This document shows, one piece after another, positions 22,265 through 35,418 of a stretch of 64,000 nucleotides of DNA (the stretch's first letter is position 1; the number at the start of each line of letters is the position of its first letter). Source of the DNA: Plantago ovata (Eukaryota; Streptophyta; Magnoliopsida; Lamiales; Plantaginaceae). Position numbers and translations under genes: made by a program. Under the pieces are notes generated by a model. The model was not told the DNA's origin. It worked only from the letters and a program-made list of their open reading frames with translations, and did not search any database. Location of the stretch: the NCBI GenBank assembly GCA_028274465.1, contig CM051456.1:123148880-123212879 (forward strand), read 5' to 3'.

Positions 22265-23971
22265 TCATGGATCATAAGGTTCCTGTGTAAAAGCATCTAT
22301 AAGTCTGTCCCAACCCCAGTATAGCAGTTTCTTCCTGCCAAACAATAGACACGCATCGTATCATTTTGTGAAAATTAAACGAACAGCAAGATAATAGAAA
22401 GCAAAGTCATGTAGCTTACAAGTTCAACAGGAATCTTCCTTGTTTCAGATAAGCGTTTGGCTCTTCAACAGCAGTCTAGACAAAGAAGAATGGTATGCCG
22501 ATAGTACAGAGTAGGAAATCCAGACCCACTTTTGTAATAGTAGAAACTCAGTATATTTATCATAATCCTTGTGAGATGTACTTGATTTAACAGTGGTAAG
22601 AAGAATATGACTTACAAGTGTGCTTCCTAACTCAGTGTAACAGACACTGCAGTATACTGGTGCCATTGAGTGACTCTCATGGGAAAAGCTTGCGCCTGCG
22701 TGCACGTTATCCCTGCAATTTAAAATATAAGAGACTAGAGACGGATCAATCATCTTGGACAATAAGCTGAATTGCAGTAGATAAGGATCTTACACCGTGT
22801 TATCGAAGATGACAAGTTGAGGTAAGAGTGGAAACTGCAAAAAGAAAGAAAAATTGAAGCAGTGACGTTATGTATGAAGGGAATGCATTATGCATACATC
22901 AGTTTAGAACCATGTTTTGTTGGTTCCTTGAGAGACAGATGACTACTGACCCTACAGATAAAGGTATCCTCTAATGTGATGTGCGTCTTGCACTCGCGGC
23001 ACAGGTAGAAATTCTTATTTAGCTTGTAATGAACAATATCAAGCCTCCCATTTCCATGAATAGGATCGCCGGTGTGAGCATCCAACAAAGTGCCACCAAT
23101 GCGTAAATGCAACATTGCCCTGTGATAAAAAGGGGATACATTGCAACTTGCTCGAAACATAGAGAGGCTATCTGCCGACAAGCAGAAAAAGCTTACGTGT
23201 CTATCACGAACCTCCCTGGCATAAGAACTGCGTCCAGATTGTACATTTCAACCTGTAGAAATAGATATTCTTTTGTAAATCTACTCGATTCGCAGTAACA
23301 AGTTCCAAAGTAATGCACGGAAGCTATATGATGGCAGAGCTTACAATTTGGTGTCCAATACATCTAAAACAATTCTTGCAAGAAACTGGTGCTTTTACTT
23401 GATCTTCTAGGATATCGTTGTCTGCCAAGTCCAAATTAACCCTGCCGCCATGTAAATATTTAAAAAAGGAAGGCGCATATCAACCACTAAATTGGAAGTC
23501 ACATGCGAAATTCAATAAAACAGTTTGATTATATCTTACATATGTGTAATCACTGCATGCCGATGAGGTTCAGGTATGGCGGGACCAGTCTGAAATTAAA
23601 TGTATGAGACGCAGAAACTAATTATATGAGAAGCAGAGAAAGATCAAGAGGAAATCAACATGACCACAATAACGAGACCTTTATACCATTTGCGCAACCC
23701 CGAATGTTCAAAGAAAATTTGCATAGTAACCATTTCACATTTTCACTAATTATACCATTCAGCTACTAAAGAAATTAACGTATAGTCGTGAATGTTAGAT
23801 ATGCACATATGTCCTGTGAAATTATAGACGAAAACTAAAATAGTTGAACTGTATCTTTGTAAGTTTTACCTTCCAGACGAGATTCTTTGCCAACGATAGG
23901 TGTGTTTCACATATGCGGCAGGTCAAGATATTTGGGTGCTCCAGCCAAATCAGATGGTTCTGCCTTGCCAT
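22265..23971 (-). CDS. Cysteine-rich (four CxxC) protein of unknown function, 245 aa
   Basis: Nine exons splice cleanly, all GT-AG: 23971-23870, 23589-23540, 23441-23345, 23252-23197, 23119-22951, 22834-22794, 22712-22616, 22475-22420, 22334-22265. The sum is 738 nt, closing in frame. The protein starts MARQNHLIWLEHPNILTC and ends WDRLIDAFTQEPYDP. It has CRIC (18-21), CKNCFRC (72-78), CREC (142-145) and CSVC (193-196). Two of these sit in related contexts, CRICETHLSL and CRECKTHITL, so it may be an internally duplicated zinc-binding fold. The CxxC-TH pattern recalls Yippee/Mis18/CULT-type zinc domains, but the match is weak and I do not assign a family. There is no signal peptide. The start was chosen because it is the first ATG in the exon that opens the continuous frame. 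A 5' UTR intron is likely (donor near 24131). Confidence 0.8.
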
Positions 23972-24720
23972 TGTCGCTTTGTCTCTGAGATTCATATGCC
24001 AGCAGAAGCAGCAGCAAAATAATCAATTTACGAAGCAAAACTGAGATATGGACTTAAAGTAGAACACACACGAGAATGATGACGATGGCGGCGAATTTTC
24101 AATAAATCGAGCTACCGATCGAACTACTTACGTCTAGATGCTCAAATTCCAAATTCTGAAAACATAGCAAAATAATGTTCTCACAGAAGAAGAATACATC
24201 AAAACAGAACATATGACTTGCAAGAAGAAGATTTCAATTAACCAAAACTTCAAATAACAAGGAACTGATTCTGTTTATACAAACTGAAAATAAAACCCTA
24301 ATACAGAATCTCCGAAGAACATGTTCGGTTCAGTGCCGTTTTGTACTCAAATCAATCAAACAATCAAACAGATCAAAGAAGTCATTTCGAGCAAGAAACC
24401 AACATTTTAAACGTGAACACACCACATAATTACTGTATGGAATCATGGAAATCACAAAAACGAAGATTGAATTCATCGATCGATTAGAGAATTGTGATTT
24501 CAGATTATTATGCATACCAGCTAGAATTGAGACTGACGATCGGCTCAGGGAAACTCCTCGAAACAGAGAAGAAGATAAAGAATTCAGTTATTGTGAGTGT
24601 TTTGATAGGAGAGAGAATTACAAACTCTTATTGTTGCAGAGTTTCAGTGAAATGGGCGGTTAGGGAGCTGATATTGATTTGATTTGAAAGGAGAAAAGAG
24701 ACGATGAAGAGAGTTGCAAA
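23972..24720 (-). other. 5' UTR and promoter region of the CxxC gene
   Basis: On the minus strand a splice donor-like GAC-GTAAGT occurs at about 24131 and an acceptor TCTCAG just upstream of the start codon (near 23986), so a leader intron is probable. Upstream to about 24720 the sequence is gene-like in GC but has no supported open frame on either strand. Confidence 0.4.
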
Positions 24721-27700
24721 TTGCAATTGCACCCCTCAGGTTAGGTGTATTTGTAGTTGCCCAAATCACATAATTCCAACTTCCCACAATGTTCAACTCA
24801 ATTAGTTGACATAGTCATAGAGAACTTGGCGATGGTGTCCATGAATTAGGCAACACAAGTCATCCAACCCGGACCCCGAGTCATAAGTCATACCCTAACA
24901 ATACTCTAAAATCTAGACTTAGACACCAACCAACCGAATCCTTTCATTTAAAAATATATTTTAGGTCTATAATAGGTCTCGAACGCGTTTGGATCCGTTA
25001 CTTTTAATGGGTCCTCGTCTTCCGATGGGTCCAAAATCGGACTTGTTTAGGACCCGATCCCACTTGGACCAATGAAATTCACATTAGTATAGGATCTTAG
25101 AAGGATAGAATACGGGTCCCTATCCATCAAATTAAAAGGGTTTGGATAGGGTCGGATCTAGACCCATTGAGGCTAGCAATGTATTTTGACTCGAATGAAT
25201 CAAACGGTGACCTTAACGAACGCAACGAAGTTAAGGTTCGTGTTCGTTTGGTTTGTGTCCGTATTTGTTAAATATGAAAACAAAGTGTTTGTGTTCAGTT
25301 CGCTAAAATCTCAGTATTATGAAAATAATGTGTCCGTGTTCAATTTCGTTAAAATTTTAGTAATTTCGTAAACGTTCGTTTCGAATATTCAGATATATGT
25401 TCGAAAATACAAGGAAAAAAAAACTAAAATTACAACAATAATATTCAATGGAACCTTTAGCATTGTCCATTGTCGCTGAGCTTTTTGTATATTGCATTTA
25501 AAATTATAGCTGGGATAAGACGATATAAAATTACCAATGTGAAATACCGAAATATTTTTATCCAAATTAAAGGAAGCCCCAAACATTCAACATTGAAGCT
25601 GATTCTAGTTGTCACTTGTCAATTGGAAGAATTTCTCAAATTGAGAGCCTGCATCACCTCTTTTCTACAATTATTGGTAAAAACAGTGCAATTTGAATAT
25701 GAGGTTTACAAGAACCCATGAAAGATGCAATGCAACCAAGCTGATGCATCTGCATCCATTACATATTTAATGCAATATCTATCTAAGGTTCCACTGATCC
25801 AGAGTCGAACTATCATACCATCCTAACTCTTATATAACATTGGTATATACAAAAGATGCATTTTAGTTCACTAGCTAAGATCTGCTCATTAGAGATGGCA
25901 GCAAAAGAGAGAAGGACCTGCCTTCATGAAAAATCTCTAGTTCCGGTCAGCTATTTGGTTCTTGCATCAAAGAGCATAGTATTCATCTTTAGAGTGTAAA
26001 TGACCACTGGCTGTTCCAGTATTTCCTAAGAAATGTCACATTATGGATCATTTCATGGAGAACTTAAGATAGTCTAGAATCTAGATCCAAGCATACCACG
26101 TATTCCCAGATTTCCATTTAATTTCTTCCGAAAAGGTGTCTACCTGAACATGACAGACGAGCTAGCCAAAAACCATCATTTCGGGACTTACTTATAATGT
26201 ACAGTATTAATAACTTCTGAACTTTGAATCATGTTCAGAGTACTGTCAAAATCACCTAACAAATGTTCCCGGAGAAGCAATTCAATACTCGCCCTGGCAG
26301 ATTGTGATTGTAATTGTGAAATGATATCCCATCAAATCTAGCAATGAAGTTCATGCTTTATAACCTATATGGCTATATCTTGTGTCTTTGTAAGTATGTT
26401 TGACAAATTCTGATTCATTCTCCAAGTGACCAAGTACATCCCCCTTCACCGCAGAATATAGCTGCTTTTATGTTATATAAGGACCTAAGACTAAGAGAGG
26501 AGACACTTTTACTAGTAGCTTTACAAAAAATCTACAACTGTAGCTACAGTTCAGTAGTTCACCACATTCATCAATTTGTTTGAGATTTATAAACCGACAG
26601 GGCGAGCGCAAAACAGATAATCCATATTGTTTTCTTAAGTAGCAGACTAAATGTAAAACCACGCATCACCTTAAACAACCTTCATCTTCAATAATATAGC
26701 CTTCATATATAGTCAATCCACCGCAGCCAAGTGACGAAAGAGCTTCTATTAGATGACACTTCGTTTCTAAAAACTGGACTCCAGGCCTCAATATTAACGG
26801 TTTCATACTAACTGCAACATAATTGTTCATGCATGGCTTTCTTTTCCTCTCCTCATCAAGCAAATTATTATCAAGAGGTTGCCTTTGCAAATCTGGTGCA
26901 GCTTTTCCAGCTTATTTCAAGCAATATTTACTTGAGTTTTAATCAGTAAATAGTGAAATAACCACCAGCTTGGTGAAACAACATGGAGAGAAAATTAACT
27001 TAGATCCTCAGGCCACACAATTTCTAATCTGAAGTGAAGGATCAGTGTCAATCACCCCTGGAATATAAAGTACCACTACGGATTCCTGATTCATCAAACT
27101 CCTCGAGTCATTAAACTACTCTCTGTCAAGCTTACAGTAGGCCTGTCATTTTATATACTACTGGCCTACATTGTGATGATAATAAACCTTAACAGTGTCC
27201 ATTATATCCTGATATACATAATTACATTACCCGAAACCAGATTCACTCAACTTCTCCTCACTATGGTAAATGGTTTACAACATTGAGTGATCCAAGAAGT
27301 AGCATGGTAAGACATATTTTCTCTAAGTCATCCCATAGTTTTTTTTTGCCCTATGTAGAATTTGAAACGTGCAGAAGAGGTCATACTTCCTATCAGCTGG
27401 AATAAACTGAGTATGGATCAATTTGGTAAAGAGTTTTAACAACAAAGAGTTTAACCTCCAGAATTTAAAATTTAATGCTAGAAGTGATATTATAAGTTAT
27501 AATACTTCCTCCGCCCCCTATAAGTTTCCCATTGTTTTATTGACTTCTAACCTTTATTTGATTTCGAATTAATTCTAATTCATAAAAAATATTTTTGAAA
27601 CTTATATTAATCTTAAATCTTCTGGCGACGAATCACTACTGTATAGTGACAGAGGTTTTCTGTAGTGTTATGCATGGAATGGCCTAATTAATGTGCCCCC

Positions 27701-29330
27701 TCTAACTGTTCATGTGTATTCCACTGTTGTGTTCCAATCATCATCTTTTTAGATGATAGACCTTTTATCTCAAATTCTCAATTATAATATGGAATGTATC
27801 CCCCCATGTCGTACCGATCAAGAAAATAAAAGGTACCATTAAGGATGGTTAAGATGGATTAGTGTTCCCCTTTCACACTGTGCACTGTGGGACCCACATG
27901 AACCGTTATATGGGCACACTAGGCCCCCCTAGGGTCGAAGAGACCGTAGTGTAGTGTTATTTTTTTGTAATACTGTCTGCTAGAAGACTATTTCAAGTCT
28001 TTTAGATTAAAACTATCTACAACCTGTATTCAGATGTTTATTTATGGCCGTAGATAGACTTTATTGTTTCTCTTTGTAAACAATCTAATTCTGCTAAGGA
28101 CTTAGTTAAAAAGCATATGTGAACAACTTTATTATTTTGATATGCATCGTGCTTGTCCAATCGAATTTATGAATTGCAGTGAAGCTCGAAAGCGCGTGGT
28201 GACGACTGGAGGAGCACATTAACTGGATGCAACAATTGCGTCTTGCGTTGATATGCTTCCCTAGTAATATGTTATATTATGTTCACCTTGATCTTTCATG
28301 AGTGTAATCAAGATCCAAAAGTAATAGTTACAGGTTAAAACATGCATGTATAGATCCAAACTACATCAAAAGGCTTTGGTAAGCAAGAATTGACACTTAT
28401 AGAAAGTGGTATGAAATGAGTCAATAGGAAGGGAACCTGGAAGAAAAAGAGGAAGAAATGGTAGATCAACGATGGCTTCCATCCCCCACTCTCGGAATTT
28501 GTCTAAAGAAAAAGGGGAAGAAATTGTATTTTAGTTGAAGTTTTTCTAAAGAATGTTTTGGATTTTTTGGGAATGGATCTATAAAGAACCTAATCAACGT
28601 ATGAACCCTATGATCCGGTAAGGGGCTTATCTGGCTGTATTATATGTTTCCCATCTATTTCCCATTCCAAAAAAATTTCATAAGGTAACGAAAGGTCTTC
28701 TGTAGCTCGGACTAAAACAATGCCATCAACACTCATCTCCCGTTCGATGATCTGGCTGTACCATATCGGTCCCATCTATTTCTCATTTTCAAAAAACTCA
28801 TGATGCCATCTCTTTAAAAGATTACAATGTTACTTTCGGTACACGTTTGTTTGTTTGTATGTTATTTCTAAGAGGGATAGCTAAATCGTAAATTTTTAAT
28901 TTTAGTAAAATTAATATTTTTATTGATTTTTAGACTTATGCTTATATAAGGTAAGAATAACTTAATGTAATGGGTACGTGACAAAATTATGTGTGCAAAT
29001 GCAAGCGATGGACTGATGGAGTAATATTTATTCTCTGGTTATATAACTTTTCCCTCCAAAAGACTCACACGTATCAAGTCCACGTGTATAACTTGCGTTA
29101 TTGGTGGGCCGTACCGGTTGTGATCTAAGCTGGTATTTCGGTAATTAAGCCGCACCCCTCCAGGGACAATCTAGTAATTCAACAAGACCATCAGTTTCAG
29201 TTCGTAACAGACAGGCTTTTTAATATGTTTGCTCGGCAAACAAAAGTTAAAAACAAAACAACCAACAAAACCTCAAACTACTCGAGAGAGTCGTCTACTC
29301 TTCTCATCGATTCTTCTCAAAATCGCTGCA
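24721..29330. other. Long intergenic stretch with repeat fragments, no supported gene
   Basis: Contents: a GGGTCC/GGACCC-rich dispersed repeat at about 24870-25170; a partial duplicate of the 21.4-kb tract at 26410-26480; a Stowaway-like single end TACTTCCTCCGCCCCC near 27514; two CACTA-like ends near 27640-27667 and 27930-27956; and sequence up to 29.3 kb that includes the promoter of the coiled-coil gene. The short frames at 26468-26890 have no recognisable domain. Confidence 0.4.
27627..27667. mobile_element. CACTA-like terminal fragment
   Basis: Reversed, the end reads CACTACAGAAAACCTCTGTC followed by a hairpin around CACTACTGTATAGTG. CACTA (EnSpm) elements start CACTACAAGAAA with such hairpins. 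A second similar end, CACTACACTACGGTCTC, stops at 27956. Both are followed by TTAT. No transposase is present. Confidence 0.4.
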
Positions 29331-32300
29331 ATGGAAACCGATGAGGTAAAATTTCGCAACCCAACTTCGATACAATCCCACCGCCGTATCCAACGGCGCC
29401 GCAACCATTTCTAGCGGCTCATTTTTTCTCCTTCCTCAAAACCCCTACCAACTAACTTTTTTCTAGTTTTTGTTGCTTTACTTTTTTTTTTCCGCATTTC
29501 TGTGTCTGTTACTTTCTTTGATCTTGTTTTTTGCTTGGTGCTTATCTGATTCCAGCGATTTCTCTCTGGTGGTTATGGTTTGAAAAAAAGGGTGAAATGA
29601 CTGAAGTTGTGATTTTGTTGAATTTCTTCGATTTCCTAGCTTATTTGTTAGCGATTGCTTGGTTGTTATAGGTTTGTGGAAGTGTGTGTGATTTGGATTT
29701 GATTGATTGATTGATTCAAGGTTTGATTTTTTGTTTGGTTTGTTTGCAGAAACTGATGGCACTGAAGAAGGCGTATGCGGATGTAATCTTTAACATATCA
29801 AAGGAGGCGGCGGCCCGGGTTATGGCGTCTGAGAAGAGGGCTGCGCGTTATCAACATGAGTTGAAATTGGCCAAAGAGGAGGCTCTGAGGATGCTGCTGC
29901 GAATCAAGCAAATGATGGACTCTCAGGTGAAATGAATGAGTTTTGAGTTTGAGTTTACTTTAGCTGCATTTCTTTCGATGAGAGTGGGATGTTTATCATT
30001 GTGTTGATGAAATGGCACTTCGTTTGAACCGTGTCCGTGTTTGATTGATGTTGCTACTAGGTTAGGTTTTCTCATCCTCAGTTTACGGTTTGTCTTCTTC
30101 CTGCTCCTTGCACGGGCGAGTGTATTTGAGCACTCGGTTTGTGAAACTTAGTGTCGTTATATTCTTGCTGCGCTGTTAATGTTAGGTATTCTTAAAGTTC
30201 CTGTGTAGATATGGGCATCATTGGTGGCATTGTGACTATGTTGTTGTGATTGTTAACTTGTTCAGTGCCAGTTGAATTTGATAACCCATTTCAAAGTCTA
30301 ATAGTTGTATTGGTATTTTTCAAAGTGCTTTTTTTTATAAGCTATGTGCTCTATCTGGTATTAGAGCCAATGTACTCTCTGTTGTTGTAATGTGATTCTC
30401 TAAAAGCGATATTGGATGATGCTCTTAACCTGTTTGTAGTATTTTCTTGAATTTAGTTGCATGTTGGATATTTTAGCTCACTGCTATTATGCTGTTTTGT
30501 TATTTTATGTTTGGCATCAACGTGCCTTGGATATTCAGGAGCAAGACGTATGATAATGATCATGTGATTCATATAGCCCCCCCCCCCCCTCCTTCCCGGT
30601 CTTGCTAATTAGCTATGACGAAGCATTGAGAAAATCTCTATACTTCCCAGCCCTGTAGCACTTTACTCCCTTGTTGTGATTAAAGGCAATGCACCTTTGG
30701 TAAGATATTCTGAATAAGTTAACTTGTTTCACGAAAAAGTAGCAACGTAACTCCTTGGGAAGCATTTTGTTCCAATAGTGGAGGAGGTGCTGAGGGGGGT
30801 TAATTGCAGTTTCTTCTTAAGGGGCTTGTTTGAATTTCCTTTTGAGTTTGGAGAGGTATATTGTCTGTACTCTGTTGTGAAACAGAAAAAGTGTAGACAG
30901 ACCATTAACCCACTTTTTCCTGTCTGCTATAAAATTATACTTATTGTATTGATATCCAATCTGCACGGTCTATGAAGATTCTGACCAATCTTATATTCAT
31001 TCTTTTGCAGATGAGCTTAGCGGAAGCAGCTTCGCTGAATCAGCAGAAGAAGATTGAAGAAGTAGAGGCTCAACTTCAGGAAGCCGAAGATATCGTGAAG
31101 GATCTCAGAGAAGAATTGCGAGAAGTGCATGCTGAACTAGAGAGGGTAAAGAGTGAGAATTTTCATCCAGGGAATGAATCAGCGGATTTTTGTCCGAAGG
31201 AGATTCCAGGAAATATATGTCAGTCTAGCGCACTTCTCCCTGCCATACCACAAGAAGAATCTGCTGGAGCTTCTCAAGTAACAAAACCTAACCAGGGCCT
31301 GAAAAATGACTGTGACAAATGCCATAACAAGGCGGTTTGCATGTGTGGTTTGTATAATGGGAATGGAGAGTTGCCTTCTATAATATTGAGAGGGAAAGAG
31401 AAAGGGCTATATAGAAATGGATGCACCCAGAGAATCCTTGCCTGTGAGAGGAATCAATTTTGCTTCCCAGGGAAAGCTGATGATGTACTGAACAAGAAAA
31501 TTGTGACGGAACTGAAAGATGATGATGCAACATGCAAATCATCGCCATTGGATCAGTTACTGACGACAAATCTTTTTGGATCTGGATCTGGTATTCAGAA
31601 ACGGAGAAGAACCGTAAGGTGGGGAAAATTGGCAGCACCATGTACTGAGAAACCTACATCATCAGAACTTCCTGTGAGAAATGCTAATCCTTCAGAGACA
31701 GTTACAGAATTCTTGGAAAATGAAGCTGAACTACAAATTCAGCTGGAAAATACTGAACTTACTGAAGAAGAAAATCTTGTTAAAGGTGATTTTGAAAATG
31801 TCAAAAATCCTGAAGAGTTGGTTGGAGATATGGTTCCAATTGCAGGTGAAACTGGAAATGCGAAAAGTCCCTTGCTTCTTGATCATAATGAAGATGTGGC
31901 GTTGAGCAATCCTGAGATGGATTCTCCTTCAAAGGAAAAACATTTCAGATACACATTTCAAAGGAAAAGAAAGAGAGATGCTCTGACCAGCCCTGATGGT
32001 TCTCTTGTGAGAGAAAATGAAAGCGAAGACAACTTGGTCAGTGATCAAAAGCTGGAGCCATCAGGACCGAGCTGCACATCAAGAGACAGTAGGCGATTGG
32101 CACAAGTAGCTCGTCAGGTTTGTAATCTAATGCACACCATCTACTTGCACTGTGCATTTCATTAGAGCATGCATGATTGGTGCATATAAATTTACAACTT
32201 TATTATTAGTGATTGAGCCATCTACGTGCTTGGTAAATATGTTGTTCGGCTGTGAGAATTTCATACATGGTGATTGGTTGACCTCGTTAGTTTAACGCTA

Positions 32301-33371
32301 TTGTTGTCCCAGTTTTACCAATAAAAATTGTTCATGCCCTGCCATTTAAATGTCTTTAATCGTTTTTTCCTTGATTCTGCTGATAGTTGATGGGGATGCC
32401 ACATCAATGTGTTGGGTATATATATATATATATATAGAAAAATTTAAGTGTAACATTGCAGAATTACTTGAAAATTACTTCAATTGGTTAAATTGGAAAG
32501 TCATGTCTGATGATGATGACAAACACCTTGCACTGAACTTACATATCTAAAAATTCCCCTTCACCATTTTTCTGAAACGGAAACAATTGTAATATGGAAT
32601 CTTGATATGGCAACATTATATTTTCATTTTTCTGATTAGACAACATGAGAGTGGCTGCCCATAAGAAATTGAATGAATTAGCTGTGTCAATGCCATATGT
32701 TCAGATATGATGGAATGAAATGCTCCGTTATGCTTAAATTGATTTTATGTTCTGGGCGTGGGTTATTCAGTTTTTAAGCAACACATCCTGCACAGCAACC
32801 AACCCTATAGTCTCACATATTAGAAGTTTATTTTTTATAGTTCATGTTAAAGTCTTCCTTTTATATTGGATTTTATTACCATTTTTATACAACAAATCCA
32901 TAAAGCAACAAGAACCGACTACGTAGGATGCCTGCACATTTATATGAAGATCGTATTAGAAACTCTGTATGCAAACTCTATGTTGGTGCTTCATAGTAGT
33001 TATACGAAGATCCTATTAGAAATGTGAAATAAGCCCATGTACCCCATTTGCAAAGTTCATTCGTACTGTCTGCACTATGTCGAAGTATATGTGCATGAAT
33101 GATCCAAGTATGTAGAAAGCTATTGGGTTTTCATTTCCGTCTCTGAATTCAGAGTTTAGCTGGATGTATCCTGTTGAGATTGTTTCCGCATGCTTAGAAC
33201 TGAACACCTTCTTTTTCAGTCAGTCATGTGAAGTTTCCCCTGAAGTTAATTAGCATTCTATTTATTCTTTATTCGAGTTTTAGATTCTTCATTTTGAATC
33301 CGTGTAACATGTTCTTTCTGCACATTCAACAGCTTATATCTCTGTCAGAGAAGAAATGGTGGCAGCAGTAA
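29331..33371 (+). CDS. Coiled-coil protein of unknown function, 445 aa
   Basis: Four exons join in frame: 29331-29345 (METDE only), 29750-29926, 31011-32117 and 33333-33371, with GT-AG sites and phase 0 throughout. Exon 2 (residues 6-64) and the start of exon 3 (65 to about 115) are strongly helical and charged, e.g. AARVMASEKRAARYQHELKL and KIEEVEAQLQEAEDIVKDLR, a clear coiled coil. A Cys-rich patch follows (CDKCHNKAVCMCGLYNG, about 165-185), then acidic low-complexity sequence, a basic FQRKRKRDAL segment that could be a nuclear signal, and the C-terminal tail RLAQVARQ-LISLSEKKWWQQ encoded across the last intron. I recognise this as a conserved plant protein type but know no function. The tiny first exon and last exon are supported by frame continuity. 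Intron 2 (about 1.1 kb) has a C13 run at 30577-30589. Confidence 0.82.
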
Positions 33372-35418
33372 AGCATAGGGGTTTCTTTTCTATTTCTACA
33401 AGCATGGCTGCATGGGGATGCTAAGGTTGGATCAAACTCTGTTCTTCATCCAGAGATCTTTGGGAGGCAATGAGGTTTGATGGATGTTTCTGATGCATAC
33501 TAGTATGTTCTAAGTGCTACATTGGAAGAATTGTCGACGCAGTATCAACACCTGTAATATAACTTCAAGGAGAGTAAGTGAATAACGAATCTTGCTGTTA
33601 GCCGCTGGGCGGGAACAGATTGCAAAATTTTATTGAAAGAGTACTACTACTTTTTAGTTTTCCTTGTTTTGAATCTTCTTATTCCAGTCGAGTCTCTGAT
33701 CCACAAAAAGAAAACTGAATCGTGGTTGTCAATGGTCATTTTGAAATGGCTGTTTTTTTCACCCTGTTCATGAAATTATTGTAATATGTAATGTGTATGT
33801 CAATTTCTCTTGAGGACATGTTTAAGCTTTTCTTTTGCTTCTAAATTAGCATTTTCTTTCTGAAATATATATGAGCAAGGGCTTGTAAATTAGCATTTTC
33901 ATTGGCTTGTTATCTGCTTTTTGAGTGAATCTGAGGATAAGGGCGTGAATAGATAATTACTATACTCCCTTTTGTATTCGCCCTATAACAGTTTGGCCGG
34001 TTAGACTCTGTTATCTCCATATAAAAAAAATTAAACTCATCTAATCTAATATGAACTTATTTGTGGTATAAAAAATAATTAAACAAATTTGAGCTGACAT
34101 GGAGTCTTCTTTTACTCTAAAACCTGAGCATATAATGGATTTATTTGTAGTATTATAAAAAATAATAAAAAAATCTGAACTATGCTGATTTGAAGTTTTT
34201 TTAATAAAAATAACAAAAACTTAATTTAGAAATGTTGCACATTTTAATTCACAAATTTTCAAAACTATAGATGAGGCGCAATGGTTTCAGATTAATATAG
34301 ACCACATAACGGGAATAAACAAAGAGATTCAAAAAAAATTATTGTGAGTTTTGCTTTTTATTCGTATCATTCTTTTCACAACTTTATTATGATTTTATTG
34401 AATAAAATGGATAAATTGTACACCAAACTATGCTAAAAAATGAAACTACAAGGTTAAAAACAAGCTCAACCCAATCCAAAGCAAAACTGCAAAAGCATAC
34501 AACAAACCCTCCCAAACCTCACTAACAATTTACGAACCAAACATCACCTTCAAAATTACAAATCACAAATCCAGATTCAAATATTCAATTACACATTAGA
34601 CATTAACACTAAATTAAACACCACACAAACATTATGCTATATACTTTCTAAAAAATCATTACTAAAACAACCGTAAACAATTTTTGTAAAAAAAAAAACG
34701 AAGGGAATTTTTATTTATTTATTTTTCTAAAATGATCATAATTCATAATTTAACAACTACTAGCAAAATAATAACATATGTATACTCAGTTATTATCACA
34801 AAGTTGATTGGAACCTCCTAAATGTTGTTATTATTGGCAATTTTTATTAATTCTAACAGTAGTGAGCTTTTATGCAAAACTTTTTATATAATTGAAAGGG
34901 ATTTTTAATAATGGAGATGATTTTTTTTTATCTCCTTGATAATCTTGAATAATTCGAGTGGATTTTATTAACGTAACTCAAATTTGAAACTTCGAAATGA
35001 GACAATTGGACTATATGGTGTACGCACTGTACGGGACGGTCCATGACCATGACTCTCAAGCAGAAACACTTTTGCTTGTATCTTTCCAAGTTTGCCCTTT
35101 CAGCAAGCTCAAAAATAAAGAAAATATTTGAAGAGGGTGACGTGTCCAATTCTTCACTAAACACAATTAACAGAAATAATATGCAGGAATCATTGAAAAA
35201 TTAACCGATAATGGTTTCCCGCGAGACCAAAATGGTGAAAGCACAGTCCATTCCATTCCATTCCACTCAAACAAATTTCACTACTAAATAAAATCAAATT
35301 CATTACTTTCGTCCCCCACACGAAATAGGAGAAAGTCCTGTAGCTCAGTTACACTGGCACCACCATAACCGTCGAGTGCTCACCGGCATCAACCTTCTCA
35401 GACGTTTCGCGATCGCCC
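33372..35418. other. 3' flank of coiled-coil gene and promoter of GT47-1
   Basis: 33372-33960 is probably 3' UTR and flank. A single MITE-like end (ACTCCCTTTTGTATTC) occurs at 33965. 34000-34900 is AT-rich. From about 35080 the sequence (CTTTCCAAGTTTGCCC) resembles the upstream region of the third GT47 gene (56873-56888), so the duplicated unit begins about here. Confidence 0.45.
35213..35225 (+). promoter_or_regulatory. E2F-like site upstream of GT47-1
   Basis: GGTTTCCCGCGAG, about 200 bases before the start codon. It resembles the E2F consensus TTTSSCGC. A similar site lies upstream of the other two copies. Function is inference. Confidence 0.25.

Noticed and set aside
26468..26890. Two adjacent minus-strand frames as one small gene
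   Set aside because: No domain, no splice sites joining them, and part of the area is a dispersed repeat.
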